DNA of 64,000 bases from Paenibacillus illinoisensis NBRC 15959 (GTDB lineage Bacteria; Bacillota; Bacilli; Paenibacillales; Paenibacillaceae). The stretch's first letter is position 1, and each line of letters starts with the position of its first letter. The translations under genes were made by a program, and so were the position numbers. The stretch lies in assembly GCF_004000925.1 (NCBI RefSeq), contig NZ_BIME01000001.1, positions 496,001-560,000 on the forward strand. Direction: 5' to 3'. Positions 7,998-17,080 of the stretch are shown piece after piece. Below the pieces are notes generated by a model that had not been told where the DNA came from, did no database searches, and saw only the letters and a list, made by a program, of their open reading frames with translations.

Positions 7998-9077
7998 TCA
8001 GGCATTCTGCCATTTCTCCTTGAAGAACAGCTGGTAGACCCGAACCAGAATAATTTTGACGATCATGTAGACAGGGATGATGATCAAGATGGCAATGATG
8101 CCGCCGAGATCCCCTGCACCCAGCACCAATATAATGGTGGTCAGCGGATGAATGTCGAGCTTTTTGCCAAACACATACGGAGCGACCAGATTGTCCTGAA
8201 TTTGCTGGGCCACCAGAATAATAATCAGCGACCAGATCGCCACCGATGGCGACTGAATCAGACCGATAATGACAATGGGGATGGACGATACGATAGCACC
8301 GATAAACGGAACAAAGTTCATGATGACCGCAACGACGGTAAGCAGCAGTGCATACGGCAGACCAATGATCAGAAAACCGATATACATCAGTACGCCAAGT
8401 GCCAGGTTAACCAGCACTCTTCCGACAATAAAGCCACTCAGTGCCTGATCGATCTCAAGAACAACCTCACGGCTGTCTTTTTGGAACCGTTTTGGTGCGA
8501 TATGCACCAGTTTGCGGCCGAATTTCTCTCCCTGTTTCAACATGTAGAACAAGATGATCGGGAACGTAAACAGAATGATCGCAAAGCTGGAAATGAGCGA
8601 GAACAATCCACTCACATAGTTGGTCACGAAGGTAAACCCTTTATTAATATAGTCCGTAAGCTGAGAAAACGGCGTGGATCCCTCTGGGAATAATGCCTTG
8701 ATCGCTCCGTTCTGCTCCAGTTCTCTCAGCTGTACACTGAGTGAGTTAATCAAATTCGGTGCATTGTCCACCAGATTGATCAGCTGTTCACGCAAGGACG
8801 GCCATAACCCCACAATGAACAGGACGAGCAGCACACCGAAGACCAGATAGATCAGCAATATGCTGAGTGTTCGGTTCAGCTTCTTCCGTTCCATGTAATT
8901 CACGAGCGGCCTTAGCAGATAATAAAAGAATACGGACAGCATCATCGGCACTGTGATAACTGTAATCATGGTCACCAGCGGCTGAAAGATAAAGCTGACG
9001 CGTGATAGCAGGTAGATATTGACGAGCACCAGAGCCAGCGCGATGCTGAACCGGACAAACGAACTTGCTTTAAACAA
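7998..9077 (-). CDS. AI-2E family transporter (PerM/YubA-like permease)
   Basis: About 359 aa polytopic membrane protein. Hydrophobic segments fall near residues 8-30, 35-60 and 70-95. A soluble stretch (about 100-150, WPSLREQLINLVDNAPNL) follows, then a cluster of C-terminal segments including GFIVGRVLVNLALGVLMYIG and PFIGAIVSSIPIV, and the conserved QQIQDNLVAPYVFGKKLDIHP. This is the AI-2E_transport/PerM architecture; members export small molecules or exchange ions, and the name does not prove autoinducer transport. The preferred start is TTG eight bases after GGAGG. Confidence 0.88.
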   Translation of the reverse strand: MFKASSFVRFSIALALVLVNIYLLSRVSFIFQPLVTMITVITVPMMLSVFFYYLLRPLVNYMERKKLNRTLSILLIYLVFGVLLVLFIVGLWPSLREQLINLVDNAPNLINSLSVQLRELEQNGAIKALFPEGSTPFSQLTDYINKGFTFVTNYVSGLFSLISSFAIILFTFPIILFYMLKQGEKFGRKLVHIAPKRFQKDSREVVLEIDQALSGFIVGRVLVNLALGVLMYIGFLIIGLPYALLLTVVAVIMNFVPFIGAIVSSIPIVIIGLIQSPSVAIWSLIIILVAQQIQDNLVAPYVFGKKLDIHPLTTIILVLGAGDLGGIIAILIIIPVYMIVKIILVRVYQLFFKEKWQNA

Positions 9078-9170
9078 AATGTTCCCCTCCACATAAACCT
9101 TTTCTTTTTGGGATTTTCTACAGGTTTTTTCTGCCCTCTTCGTTACCCGTTTAAATGTACATTCAACGTA

Positions 9171-10610
9171 TCAGTTTGGAATTTGAATCGTAAACACGGT
9201 AGTCTCCTTGCCTCGCTGGGACAGGATCAATCGTCCGCCCATCTTCTCTGTATTTCGCCGGGCAATTGCGAGTCCAAGTCCGGTTCCGCCCGTACCAGTT
9301 CGTGCTTCATCTCCTCGTACAAATGGATCAAAAATGGTGCTCCACAGTTCCTGGGGAATACCGACCCCTGTGTCTGCAACCTCGATGACTACATGCGTAC
9401 CCAGCGGAATCAATTCTACCCGCAGCTCTGTTCCCTTTGGATTGTAGGACAGCGCATTGGTAATGAGGTTTTGAATAACCCGTGACAGCAATTCAGGATC
9501 GTATCTGGCGTATATCTCCTGATCAGGTACCAGCACATGAAGCACAAATTGTTTCTGCTCAATCTCACCATAGGTATCGGCCATGACTTCACGCACGAAT
9601 TCTCCGATCTCTCTTTTCTGGATCTGCATGTGATAATCGGGAGAGTCCACCTTAAGCAGTTCGAGCATATTCTGAATCATTCGTGCTACCTGAACGGACT
9701 TGTTATAAATATATCCAAGATAACGCTGCTGCCTTTCCTGATTTTCTACCCGTCCCTCCACGAGGGCCTGAGCATATCCCTGAATGGAGGTAATTGGTGT
9801 TTTCAGATCATGCGACAGATCCACGATCAACCGCTGTTTGCTCTCTTCCGCATAGCGCTTTTCTTCTGAGGTATTCTCGATGACATCTGCCATATAATTA
9901 AACGTCTCGCCGATCTGGACAAATTCCTTCTCTGCCGAGATGGACAAGCGTGTACTGTAATTTCCTTGAATCATCTGGGTAAGCCCCAGTGATAAAATAC
10001 TCAGTGGTTTTTTGATTCGGCGTGCGACCCAATAGCTGTATACGAATATCAGGAGCAGAACGAATCCAACTCCGATCATGATGTAAAATGACAAAGGGTG
10101 CTTCAAATTGGTAATCAGCAAATTTTCATTCATACGGATACTCACCAGATCACGCGGTATTTTCAGCAGTACATACTTCGCATCTCTCTCTGCTGCGTAG
10201 GGAGAAATGGAATAATAATATGTACTATCGCTCCGATTCTCCAGTCCGGCATACAACTCCGACTCACTGTAATATGTAACTGCATCCTGCTTGACACCGA
10301 TCTGGCGAATGACCGAACGATCTGCATCCAGAATCTCGATCCATCCTCCGCTATCCATCAGACGCTGTATTTCCTTGCTTGATGAGTCATCCTCAAGCCT
10401 CTTGCTCAATTCAGCTGCATAGACATGCGCCTCGACGTTCAGATCAGGATCAACCACCTGATCCGAAATGCGGAAATCCACGACATCCAGCGAAACCATG
10501 AGATAGACAATCAAGACAAGCAGCAGCAAAAAGAAGTTGAACAGCAGGAAGTCCAGTGTCAGGGACGTTTGCAAAAGTCGCGTTTCTCTAGCTTTCCGTT
10601 GGCGCTTCAA
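9171..10610 (-). CDS. Two-component sensor histidine kinase
   Basis: A 479-aa membrane kinase. TM1 is at about 19-42 and an extracellular sensor of about 130 residues follows. TM2 is near 175-197, ending in YWVARRIKKPL, then a HAMP linker and the HisKA motif DLSHDLKTPITSIQGY. The HATPase_c boxes N (QNLITNALSYNPKG), G1 (DTGVGIP) and G2 (GTGLGLAIA) are intact. It starts at a TTG inside the 3' end of the response-regulator gene (23-bp overlap), so the pair is translationally linked. The resemblance is to YkoH/VanS-like envelope sensors. The signal is not evident from neighbours. Confidence 0.92.
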   Translation of the reverse strand: MKRQRKARETRLLQTSLTLDFLLFNFFLLLLVLIVYLMVSLDVVDFRISDQVVDPDLNVEAHVYAAELSKRLEDDSSSKEIQRLMDSGGWIEILDADRSVIRQIGVKQDAVTYYSESELYAGLENRSDSTYYYSISPYAAERDAKYVLLKIPRDLVSIRMNENLLITNLKHPLSFYIMIGVGFVLLLIFVYSYWVARRIKKPLSILSLGLTQMIQGNYSTRLSISAEKEFVQIGETFNYMADVIENTSEEKRYAEESKQRLIVDLSHDLKTPITSIQGYAQALVEGRVENQERQQRYLGYIYNKSVQVARMIQNMLELLKVDSPDYHMQIQKREIGEFVREVMADTYGEIEQKQFVLHVLVPDQEIYARYDPELLSRVIQNLITNALSYNPKGTELRVELIPLGTHVVIEVADTGVGIPQELWSTIFDPFVRGDEARTGTGGTGLGLAIARRNTEKMGGRLILSQRGKETTVFTIQIPN

Positions 10611-11295
10611 TTTTGTATCCGAGTCCCCTTATCGTTTTTAAATATTCAGGTTGTCTGGAGTCGCGTTCGATCTTCTCACGAATGTTGCTGATGTGCACCA
10701 TAATGGTGCTGTCTTCATGCGCGTAATAGTCCCCCCATACCGCCTCGTAGATTTTCTTGCGTGTAAATACCCGGCCAGGCTGCTCCAGCAGCAGATCCAC
10801 AATTTTGTATTCCGTGGAGGTTAGGGTTACAGGCTTGCCCGATCGAAAAAGCACACATTTGGAGCGATCCAGCATAAGTTCACCAAGAACAAGATTGGTC
10901 TCCTGGGGTGCGGCGGATTCATGGGCGTCAAATTGATTCACACGTCTTAACAAAGCTTCTACACGAGCAACAATCTCCAGCGGATTAAACGGCTTTGAAA
11001 TATAATCATCCGCACCGAGTCCAAGTCCGAGAATCTTGTCATGATCCTGGCTTTTGGCGGATAGAAACAGGACGGGCATATGATGGGTTGCCCTAATTTG
11101 CTTGATTAACTGAAGTCCATCCATTACAGGCATCATAATATCCAAAATGACAAGATCGATCGGTACAGAACGAATGCATTCCAGCGCCTCCGCTCCATTC
11201 GCGGCAGTCCTGATGTCATAGTCCTTTTCAAGGTACAGTTGAAGCAGTTCCACGATCTCTGGTTCATCATCTGCAATTAATACGGTGTATCTCAT
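10588..11295 (-). CDS. OmpR/PhoB family response regulator
   Basis: A 235-aa regulator: receiver domain with acidic pair DD9-10, phospho-acceptor Asp52 in VILDIMMPVMDG, Thr/Ser switch at LFLSAKS and Lys in ISKPFNP. A winged-helix output domain follows (LTSTEYKIVDLLLEQPGRVF, and the recognition region TIMVHISNIREKIE). It is the first gene of the pair with the kinase. GAGAGGA precedes the ATG by five bases. About 180 bp separate it from the convergently unrelated HpaB-like gene end. Confidence 0.93.
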   Translation of the reverse strand: MRYTVLIADDEPEIVELLQLYLEKDYDIRTAANGAEALECIRSVPIDLVILDIMMPVMDGLQLIKQIRATHHMPVLFLSAKSQDHDKILGLGLGADDYISKPFNPLEIVARVEALLRRVNQFDAHESAAPQETNLVLGELMLDRSKCVLFRSGKPVTLTSTEYKIVDLLLEQPGRVFTRKKIYEAVWGDYYAHEDSTIMVHISNIREKIERDSRQPEYLKTIRGLGYKIEAPTES

Positions 11296-11417
11296 GTTAT
11301 TCCTCTCATTTCTTCATTCCTCAATCATCGGCAGTGTATTCTTTTACATGTATCTTACTACTATATACCACGTCCCTTAAATCCACCTAAATCAAATCTA
11401 AAGATAACCTAAATAAA

Positions 11418-11439
11418 AGCCCTGGCATGTGCCGGGGCT
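11418..11439 (-). terminator. Terminator of HpaB-like gene
   Basis: AGCCCTGGCA pairs with TGCCGGGGCT (one G-U); a T-rich run follows on the minus strand. Confidence 0.75.
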
Positions 11440-11482
11440 CGTAATTCTATCCATGATCTCCATGCTGCTGAAGCTTCAATGA

Positions 11483-12922
11483 CTACTTCATATGGAGCCA
11501 AGGCTCAACCTTTTTATTCAAACTTTCCTTATCATATTGTATATACTGGCCTGCACGGTTGCGAACCGGATCACCTGCGTAGTAACGCTCATAGAGATCA
11601 TGCCTCGCCCCAAGTGCACTTCCGGTCAGATCCCAAGCCAGCTGAAACAGACGAATTTTCTCTGGCGCTTGCAGTGTCACTCCACCAAGATATTTGGCCA
11701 TCAATGGTCCTACCGTTTCATCCAGATCGAATCTGCCTGACGGGATCTGAATCAGTCCACCAGCGGCAATGGTTTTCAGAATTTCAACCGCTCTCGGGTA
11801 ATATCGGCTACCCAGATTACGAGCTGTCTCAATGTATTTGAATGACGGGAGCCAGTTGCCATGCGCATCTGGCTGCGCCTGGGCCTCTGAAGCAACGATC
11901 AAGCCCTCAATGGTCTGCATCTGGCTGATCATCTCTCCGAGTTGTTCCTGCACATTCAGGAATGAATCCACACCGATTTCCTGCGCAATGGCTGCTGTGA
12001 CGGCTGTGATGAATTCCAGCTTGGCGTGCAGCCGAATGATGCTCTGATGGTAGGCCAGACTGGAAGAGGCTGCGTTACAGCGAACCTGCCACACGGCTTC
12101 CGGATTGTTGTGCAGCAGTACACGCTCCCATGGAACCAATACATCATCAAAAAATAATACAGCGTCCATCTCATCATAACGGGCACTGAGAGGATGAGCA
12201 GCATCCAACTGTGGAGCGGCAAAAGATTCACGGCAAATCAGATGTAAACCCGGACTTCCCACAGCAACAATCACCATATGTGCCAGTTCCGGCAGATGCC
12301 CCGGAATCCGCTGAATCGGATACGCAATAATATCATCTGCATAAGGAGCTGCGGTCGCCACCATCTTGGCACCCCGAACAATAATCCCTTCCGAGTTGGT
12401 TCTCACAATCCGCAGCATGGCATCTTCATCTTCCCCAACAGGCAGGGATCGGTTGATCTGTGGGTCACGCTGGACAATCGTCAGGAATTTATCTTTTCGT
12501 TTGGCCTCCTGATAGTAGGCTGCTATCTTATCTGCATACATGGGATCATGTCGTGTCATATCCTGACGTGTAGCATACCACCCGACAAGACGCGAGCGGG
12601 CATAATCCGACAGTCTGCTCATGACTCCATAGGTTCGATCCGACCAGAGTCGAAATGCTGCCGCTCTACAGCTGATATCCTGAAAAGAGTGGGGCACCCG
12701 AAAAGCCTGATGCACATAACTCCCCGTCTGTTCATCCCAATATGCCACTGTATCTCGTGTATCCGGATCATCCACCAAATCGAACAAGTTCTTAATGGTC
12801 TGCAGTGTTCCCTGAAAGGCGGGATGTTCGGTTACCCGGACACGCTTGCCATCCAGCCATACGTTTCGCTCATCATTCAATCGGTGTATGTAAGCTTGTC
12901 CGCGAGACATCGTGATGCTCAT
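11483..12922 (-). CDS. hpaB: 4-hydroxyphenylacetate 3-monooxygenase oxygenase component (HpaB/YoaI family)
   Basis: A 479-aa FADH2-using aromatic hydroxylase. Family landmarks include RVTEHPAFQGT near the N terminus, AYWDEQTG, DPQINRS with preceding FLTIVQRD, GIIVRGAKMVATAAPYADDI in the FAD-binding beta domain, and FFDDVLVPWERVL. The acyl-CoA-dehydrogenase-like C terminus contains GGLIQIPSGRFDLDETVGP. It needs a flavin reductase (HpaC), which is not adjacent. GGAGG lies seven bases before the ATG. A 7-1-7 palindrome about 95 bp upstream is a candidate operator. The physiological phenol is unknown; the symbol reflects family only. Confidence 0.88.
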   Translation of the reverse strand: MSITMSRGQAYIHRLNDERNVWLDGKRVRVTEHPAFQGTLQTIKNLFDLVDDPDTRDTVAYWDEQTGSYVHQAFRVPHSFQDISCRAAAFRLWSDRTYGVMSRLSDYARSRLVGWYATRQDMTRHDPMYADKIAAYYQEAKRKDKFLTIVQRDPQINRSLPVGEDEDAMLRIVRTNSEGIIVRGAKMVATAAPYADDIIAYPIQRIPGHLPELAHMVIVAVGSPGLHLICRESFAAPQLDAAHPLSARYDEMDAVLFFDDVLVPWERVLLHNNPEAVWQVRCNAASSSLAYHQSIIRLHAKLEFITAVTAAIAQEIGVDSFLNVQEQLGEMISQMQTIEGLIVASEAQAQPDAHGNWLPSFKYIETARNLGSRYYPRAVEILKTIAAGGLIQIPSGRFDLDETVGPLMAKYLGGVTLQAPEKIRLFQLAWDLTGSALGARHDLYERYYAGDPVRNRAGQYIQYDKESLNKKVEPWLHMK

Positions 12923-13015
12923 GATCCATCCTCCCTCTCAGGCAAAAAGCCTGCTATGGCTACCAATCTCAAAGTACAACTGTCATATACTGAAGTTATG
13001 TATGATACACACTTT

Positions 13016-13030
13016 GATACAATTTGTATC
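13016..13030. promoter_or_regulatory. Palindrome upstream of hpaB-like gene (candidate operator)
   Basis: GATACAA-T-TTGTATC is a perfect 7-1-7 inverted repeat in the promoter region of the monooxygenase gene, preceded by a related TGATACAC. Size and symmetry fit a MarR- or GntR-type operator. No regulator gene is adjacent. Confidence 0.4.
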
Positions 13031-13067
13031 TAATGAAATAGTACTGTGTCCAGGATAGAAAAGTCAA

Positions 13068-13096
13068 CAAACACCGAACGAAGCGTCCGATGTTTG
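13068..13096 (-). terminator. Terminator of the bceAB genes
   Basis: CAAACACCGAAC / GTCCGATGTTTG stem with a T-rich tail on the minus strand, 17 bp past the permease stop. Confidence 0.65.
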
Positions 13097-13112
13097 CCTA
13101 AGTCATGCAAGT

Positions 13113-15074
13113 TTAGATTAATTTGGAGTACATATGGCGTAAATACCGCCAGCGCACAAGCGCAAAGAACAGGATCTGCATGGTGGCAAAAACGAAGAAG
13201 ATACGCAGACTATATCCCATAACTGAAAAATCGACCAACTGCTGCAGCGCCACAAATGCCACCGAACTATGAATCAAAGCAATGAGTAATGGCAGGAAAA
13301 ACATAAGCAGCAGCTGCTGAGTTACAATTTTACGAAGTTCAGGACGACTGAGTCCCATCTTGCCAATCATGCGATACTGTGCTTCATCCCTTTCCAGATC
13401 CGCGTAGAGTCTAAAATAGGTAAAGCTTGCCGCAAAGGTAAAGAAGACAATACCGATCAGACCGCTCAGGATCAAAATGATCCCATTGGTTTGTTTCGAA
13501 TTCAGCCAGTCCACAACGAGAGCACTGAACATGAAGTAGCCTTTCGTACGCGGCCGATCCTGAATCGAATTAACCAGTTCAGGGGCGAAGGCCCGCGTGC
13601 CCATCCAATCCTCCACCACAAATTGAGTCATTTTATTGGAATAGTAATCTTCACTCAAGTCTAGGAATTCATTGTACGCTCGCTTCATCTTTTCAAACAA
13701 TTCATCGGAAATGACGTAGATGTCCACTTTGAAATCAACAGGGATAACGATTTCGGTAGCTGGAGGAGACAGCTGAACCTGTTGATGATAATTTTCAACT
13801 TCAAGATCGACCTGTGTTGGTGAGAACCCCTGCTCCACTTGTTTACGCAGCTCTTTGCGTGCTACCAGATTCGATGGCGTCATAAAGGCCCCATTTTCCG
13901 TATCCAACGTGCGTTCTTCGTAACCAAGGGCCTTGGCCAGATAGTTGTATTCACTCAATTTGATGATATTGCTGCCAGTGTTATTCTCATACAGCTGGGT
14001 GTAGCTGCCTTTTACATAGGGGACCTCATGGTCAACAAGTGTTTCCTCAATCTGCCTGATATCCCCCTCTGCCTCAGGTGTATCCCATGAATTCGTGTAA
14101 GTGAATGCATACGGGTTCGTCATCGACGACAACCCTGGATCAGCGATCGCCAGCATGGTGCCAATGCCGGTAAATGCCGAGGCTGAGATGACACTTACCA
14201 TGAAAAACATGACAGCATTGTCTTTCATGCGATACGTAAGCTCGGATAGAAACAGTACATTGGTTTTACGGAAAAACAAACGCTGATTTCGTTTTAATGC
14301 CCGAATGACATACACACTGAGCTGCGTGAACAGCAGGTATGTACCTGCGATAACCATAATGACACTCCCCAGGAGCAGCGGGAATGAGTATGTCACCCAC
14401 ACAAAAGTGAACACCCCAGCATAGCCACCGCCAATCAACAACACGGATAGAAACGCGAGCAAGCGTGATGCCTTCGGCTCCGGCTTCGGCTTTTCCTCCG
14501 ATTTCACCAAATCAATCAGCGTTCCCTTGCGGATAAGCAGAGAAGAAGACAGTGCAATGACAGCAAACAGAATAAGGAATGCGACAGCTGTCAGAACGAT
14601 TGCTTTTAATGGAAAATAAAATCGAAGACTGTTCTCCACAGCCAGCAGGGAACCGCAGATGAGCAGGATCAGTTTTCCGAAGATCATCCCCAGTCCAACA
14701 CCCGCTGCAATGGCAGCAATCCCGATACACATGTTCTCCATAAACAGGAGCCGATTCATCTGCTTGCGTGTCATGCCGATGATCAGGAAGATACCAAATT
14801 CCTTCTTGCGTGTTTTCAGAAATGAACCGACCGAGTATAGCAAGAACAGGAATGAAAAGATAAAAATAATGATCTCTGCAATCATAAAGCCCTGATTGGC
14901 AAGCATAGTAACCGTTTCACTTGATCCCCTCAAACCATCCTTCAGATCCGGGTGAAACAGAAGCAGTGCATATGTGAAAAATATCATGACGGAAAATGTG
15001 CTGCTCAGAAAATGAGCCAAATAAATCCGTTTGTTGCGAACCACATTGTTAATGGCGAACTGGCGAAAATTCAT
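13113..15074 (-). CDS. bceB: Bacitracin-type ABC transporter permease (BceB family)
   Basis: A 653-aa permease with FtsX-like halves. Four hydrophobic segments lie in the first 175 residues and more follow between about 190 and 310. A large extracellular domain of roughly 200 residues (about 320-540) comes next, then three C-terminal segments. This is the ten-helix BceB layout, whose extracellular domain recognises peptide antibiotics bound to lipid-cycle intermediates and signals to the BceS kinase. FRLYADLERDEAQYRMIGKMGLSR is the conserved cytoplasmic loop. The gene overlaps the end of the ATPase gene by 26 bp. The drug recognised cannot be predicted. Confidence 0.92.
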   Translation of the reverse strand: MNFRQFAINNVVRNKRIYLAHFLSSTFSVMIFFTYALLLFHPDLKDGLRGSSETVTMLANQGFMIAEIIIFIFSFLFLLYSVGSFLKTRKKEFGIFLIIGMTRKQMNRLLFMENMCIGIAAIAAGVGLGMIFGKLILLICGSLLAVENSLRFYFPLKAIVLTAVAFLILFAVIALSSSLLIRKGTLIDLVKSEEKPKPEPKASRLLAFLSVLLIGGGYAGVFTFVWVTYSFPLLLGSVIMVIAGTYLLFTQLSVYVIRALKRNQRLFFRKTNVLFLSELTYRMKDNAVMFFMVSVISASAFTGIGTMLAIADPGLSSMTNPYAFTYTNSWDTPEAEGDIRQIEETLVDHEVPYVKGSYTQLYENNTGSNIIKLSEYNYLAKALGYEERTLDTENGAFMTPSNLVARKELRKQVEQGFSPTQVDLEVENYHQQVQLSPPATEIVIPVDFKVDIYVISDELFEKMKRAYNEFLDLSEDYYSNKMTQFVVEDWMGTRAFAPELVNSIQDRPRTKGYFMFSALVVDWLNSKQTNGIILILSGLIGIVFFTFAASFTYFRLYADLERDEAQYRMIGKMGLSRPELRKIVTQQLLLMFFLPLLIALIHSSVAFVALQQLVDFSVMGYSLRIFFVFATMQILFFALVRWRYLRHMYSKLI

Positions 15075-15819
15075 GTCCTGACCCTCCCATTAGGGATAAC
15101 ACATTAATAATCTTTTGATAAAAAGCCGCTCGGTTATCGCCATAGTGAATCTCGTTATAGAGTTTGCCGTCCTTGATGAAGACGACCCGGCTGCAGTAGC
15201 TCGCTGCAACTGCATCATGTGTAACCAGCAGCATCGTCGCCTGATCCTCCTGATTGCGAAGCTCCAGCATCTCCATGACATCACGTGCCGCCTTCGAGTC
15301 CAGGTTGCCTGTTGGCTCATCCGCCAATATTAGTTTCGGCGAATGGATTAGTGCTCTGGCAATGGCCGTTCTCTGTGCCTGTCCCCCAGAAATCTCATAA
15401 GTCCGCTTGTCCAGAATCCCCTCAATCCCCAGCTTGCTTGCGAGCCGGTCCACACGAGCGTTCATCTCCCCCAGCGGCGTTCCATCGAGCGTAAGCGGCA
15501 GCACAATGTTCTCCTTCACCGTAAGGGTATTGAGCAGATTGAACGACTGAAATACAAATCCCAGCTCTTTGCGCCGGAACAGCGCAAGCTCATCCTGGTT
15601 CAGCTCGAACGGATTTTTCCCGGCAATGCGCAGTTCTCCTGATGTCGGATGGTCGATCGTGGAGATCATGTTGAGCAGTGTCGTTTTGCCGCTGCCGGAT
15701 GGACCCATGATTCCTACAAATTCGCCTTCCTGGATGCTGAGGTCAATCCCCGATAATGCTTCATAGGAGACAATCCCTTTATAGATTTTGCTGATCTGTT
15801 TTACCGAGCATATTTCCAT
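15049..15819 (-). CDS. bceA: ABC transporter ATP-binding protein (BceA family)
   Basis: About 256 aa. Walker A GPSGSGKTT, Q-loop FVFQSFNLL, signature ISGGQAQRTAIARAL, Walker B LILADEPTGNLD and switch His in LLVTHD are all intact. It pairs with the overlapping BceB permease and drives release of antibiotics such as bacitracin from their membrane targets. The frame extends 12 codons upstream of the ATG, but AAGGAG is eight bases before this ATG, so it is preferred. A BceR-type operator and a terminator lie upstream, making bceAB a separate transcription unit from bceRS. Confidence 0.93.
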   Translation of the reverse strand: MEICSVKQISKIYKGIVSYEALSGIDLSIQEGEFVGIMGPSGSGKTTLLNMISTIDHPTSGELRIAGKNPFELNQDELALFRRKELGFVFQSFNLLNTLTVKENIVLPLTLDGTPLGEMNARVDRLASKLGIEGILDKRTYEISGGQAQRTAIARALIHSPKLILADEPTGNLDSKAARDVMEMLELRNQEDQATMLLVTHDAVAASYCSRVVFIKDGKLYNEIHYGDNRAAFYQKIINVLSLMGGSGHEFSPVRH

Positions 15820-15977
15820 ATGTACCACTCCTTTTTTACGTTGAACATGAGTCAACCATGACCCACTCGCATCTATTTATTCATTGGTTATTCATTAACA
15901 CTCTTGATGCCCTGACTTCTGACTTCAGTTTAACCGAAGTTTCGGCTAATCTCCTATGGCTTAACCTTTCACTTGCA

Positions 15978-15991
15978 TGACAAAGTTGTAA
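15978..15991. promoter_or_regulatory. Candidate BceR operator upstream of bceA
   Basis: TGACAAAGTTGTAA fits the published BceR-type consensus TnACA-N4-TGTAA on both strands. It lies about 160 bp before the bceA start, just beyond the bceRS terminator, as in Bacillus bce and psd loci. Confidence 0.65.
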
Positions 15992-16010
15992 GGTTGCTTC
16001 AATTAAAACA

Positions 16011-16046
16011 AAAAAAGACGTCATTACCCCGGGGTAACAGACGTCG
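16011..16046 (-). terminator. Terminator between bceRS and bceAB
   Basis: GACGTC arms enclose TTACCCCGGGGTAA, and a T7 run follows on the minus strand. It separates the regulatory genes from the transporter genes. Confidence 0.85.
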
Positions 16047-16096
16047 ATTCTCTTGAACATTCCTCTTGGAAATCAATATAGAAAATATTCTACAGA

Positions 16097-17080
16097 CTAG
16101 ATGCTAAATGTAATCCGGACCGTCGTCCCTTCACCATATACCGATTCCAGATCGATCCGGTGATTCATTCGGGTCAGGACCTCTTTCACGATGTACAGCC
16201 CCATACCCGTTGACTCCTTGAAATGACGACCGTTCTCTCCCGTAAAGAAAGGCTGGAACACCCTGTTCAGATCTGACTTCGGAATACCGGCACCCTGATC
16301 TTGAACTTCAAGAATAATGGACCGTTCTGCTTTATATGCACGCAGGTATATCTTCTGTCCGTTACCAGAGGAGTATTTGATGGCATTGGAGAGCAGTTGC
16401 ACGATGACAAAACGAATCCATTTGGCGTCCGATTGCACAATTAGCGAAGCATCCATCTGAATCTCCGGATAGACATGATTGCGAATGAAGAAACGCTTCA
16501 GCTCATGAATGGCCTCTTCGCCTGCTACCTTGAGTGTAACCGGTTCAACACTGAAGTCCTGTTCAAATGTGTCCAAACGCGCTACGTACAGCACCGTTTC
16601 CAATCCGCGTCTCATCTGATCTGCTTCCTCCCGAATACTCCTGAGACGCGGGTCATCGTCCTCCTGGTCCTGCACGGTCAGTTCAATCACGGATAATGGT
16701 GTCTTCATCTGGTGCACCCACTGATTCATAAATGTGAGATACTCCTGCTGGCGCTGCTCCAGACGATGGAGATGAGCATGATAATGACCATATTGTGAAT
16801 CCAGCAGCTTCTCCAGCGCTACCGATAAGGGAACCATCTCTTCGAGCGGGACAAATTCATTAAGCGAATTCATGGGTTGTGTCATTCGGGTATAGAACGC
16901 CCTGTGAGACATATAACGGTACGTCAGGTAACCTGCAAATAAAAATAACCCCAGCGATACGGCATAGACAGCTGTCAGCACATGGTCGTAACCGTCATAC
17001 CAAAATACGCCGACGACGGTAAGCAAGATGACGACCACCCAGCAAGTTAAAGCAAGGTGTTCTCTCATAAACAGCTTCAT
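16097..17080 (-). CDS. bceS: Intramembrane-sensing histidine kinase (BceS family)
   Basis: A 327-aa kinase with two closely spaced membrane helices in residues 8-53 and almost no extracellular loop (WYDGYDHV), so it has no sensor domain of its own. This is the BceS signature: signal comes through the BceAB transporter. The HisKA-type motif is WVHQMKTPLSVIELT (about 121-135). N box QLLSNAIKYSSG, G1 DQGAGIP and G2 TGMGLYI complete the ATPase. The gene overlaps the response-regulator gene by 4 bp (ATGA). Confidence 0.93.
   Translation of the reverse strand: MKLFMREHLALTCWVVVILLTVVGVFWYDGYDHVLTAVYAVSLGLFLFAGYLTYRYMSHRAFYTRMTQPMNSLNEFVPLEEMVPLSVALEKLLDSQYGHYHAHLHRLEQRQQEYLTFMNQWVHQMKTPLSVIELTVQDQEDDDPRLRSIREEADQMRRGLETVLYVARLDTFEQDFSVEPVTLKVAGEEAIHELKRFFIRNHVYPEIQMDASLIVQSDAKWIRFVIVQLLSNAIKYSSGNGQKIYLRAYKAERSIILEVQDQGAGIPKSDLNRVFQPFFTGENGRHFKESTGMGLYIVKEVLTRMNHRIDLESVYGEGTTVRITFSI

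Noticed and set aside
7998..9077. Calling the AI-2E family permease a quorum-signal exporter.
   Set aside because: Family name only; no luxS or related gene is nearby and members have diverse substrates.
11483..12922. HpaB-like and UbiD-like genes as parts of a biosynthetic cluster.
   Set aside because: They are 18 kb apart, in separate units, with no carrier proteins, synthases or tailoring genes near either.
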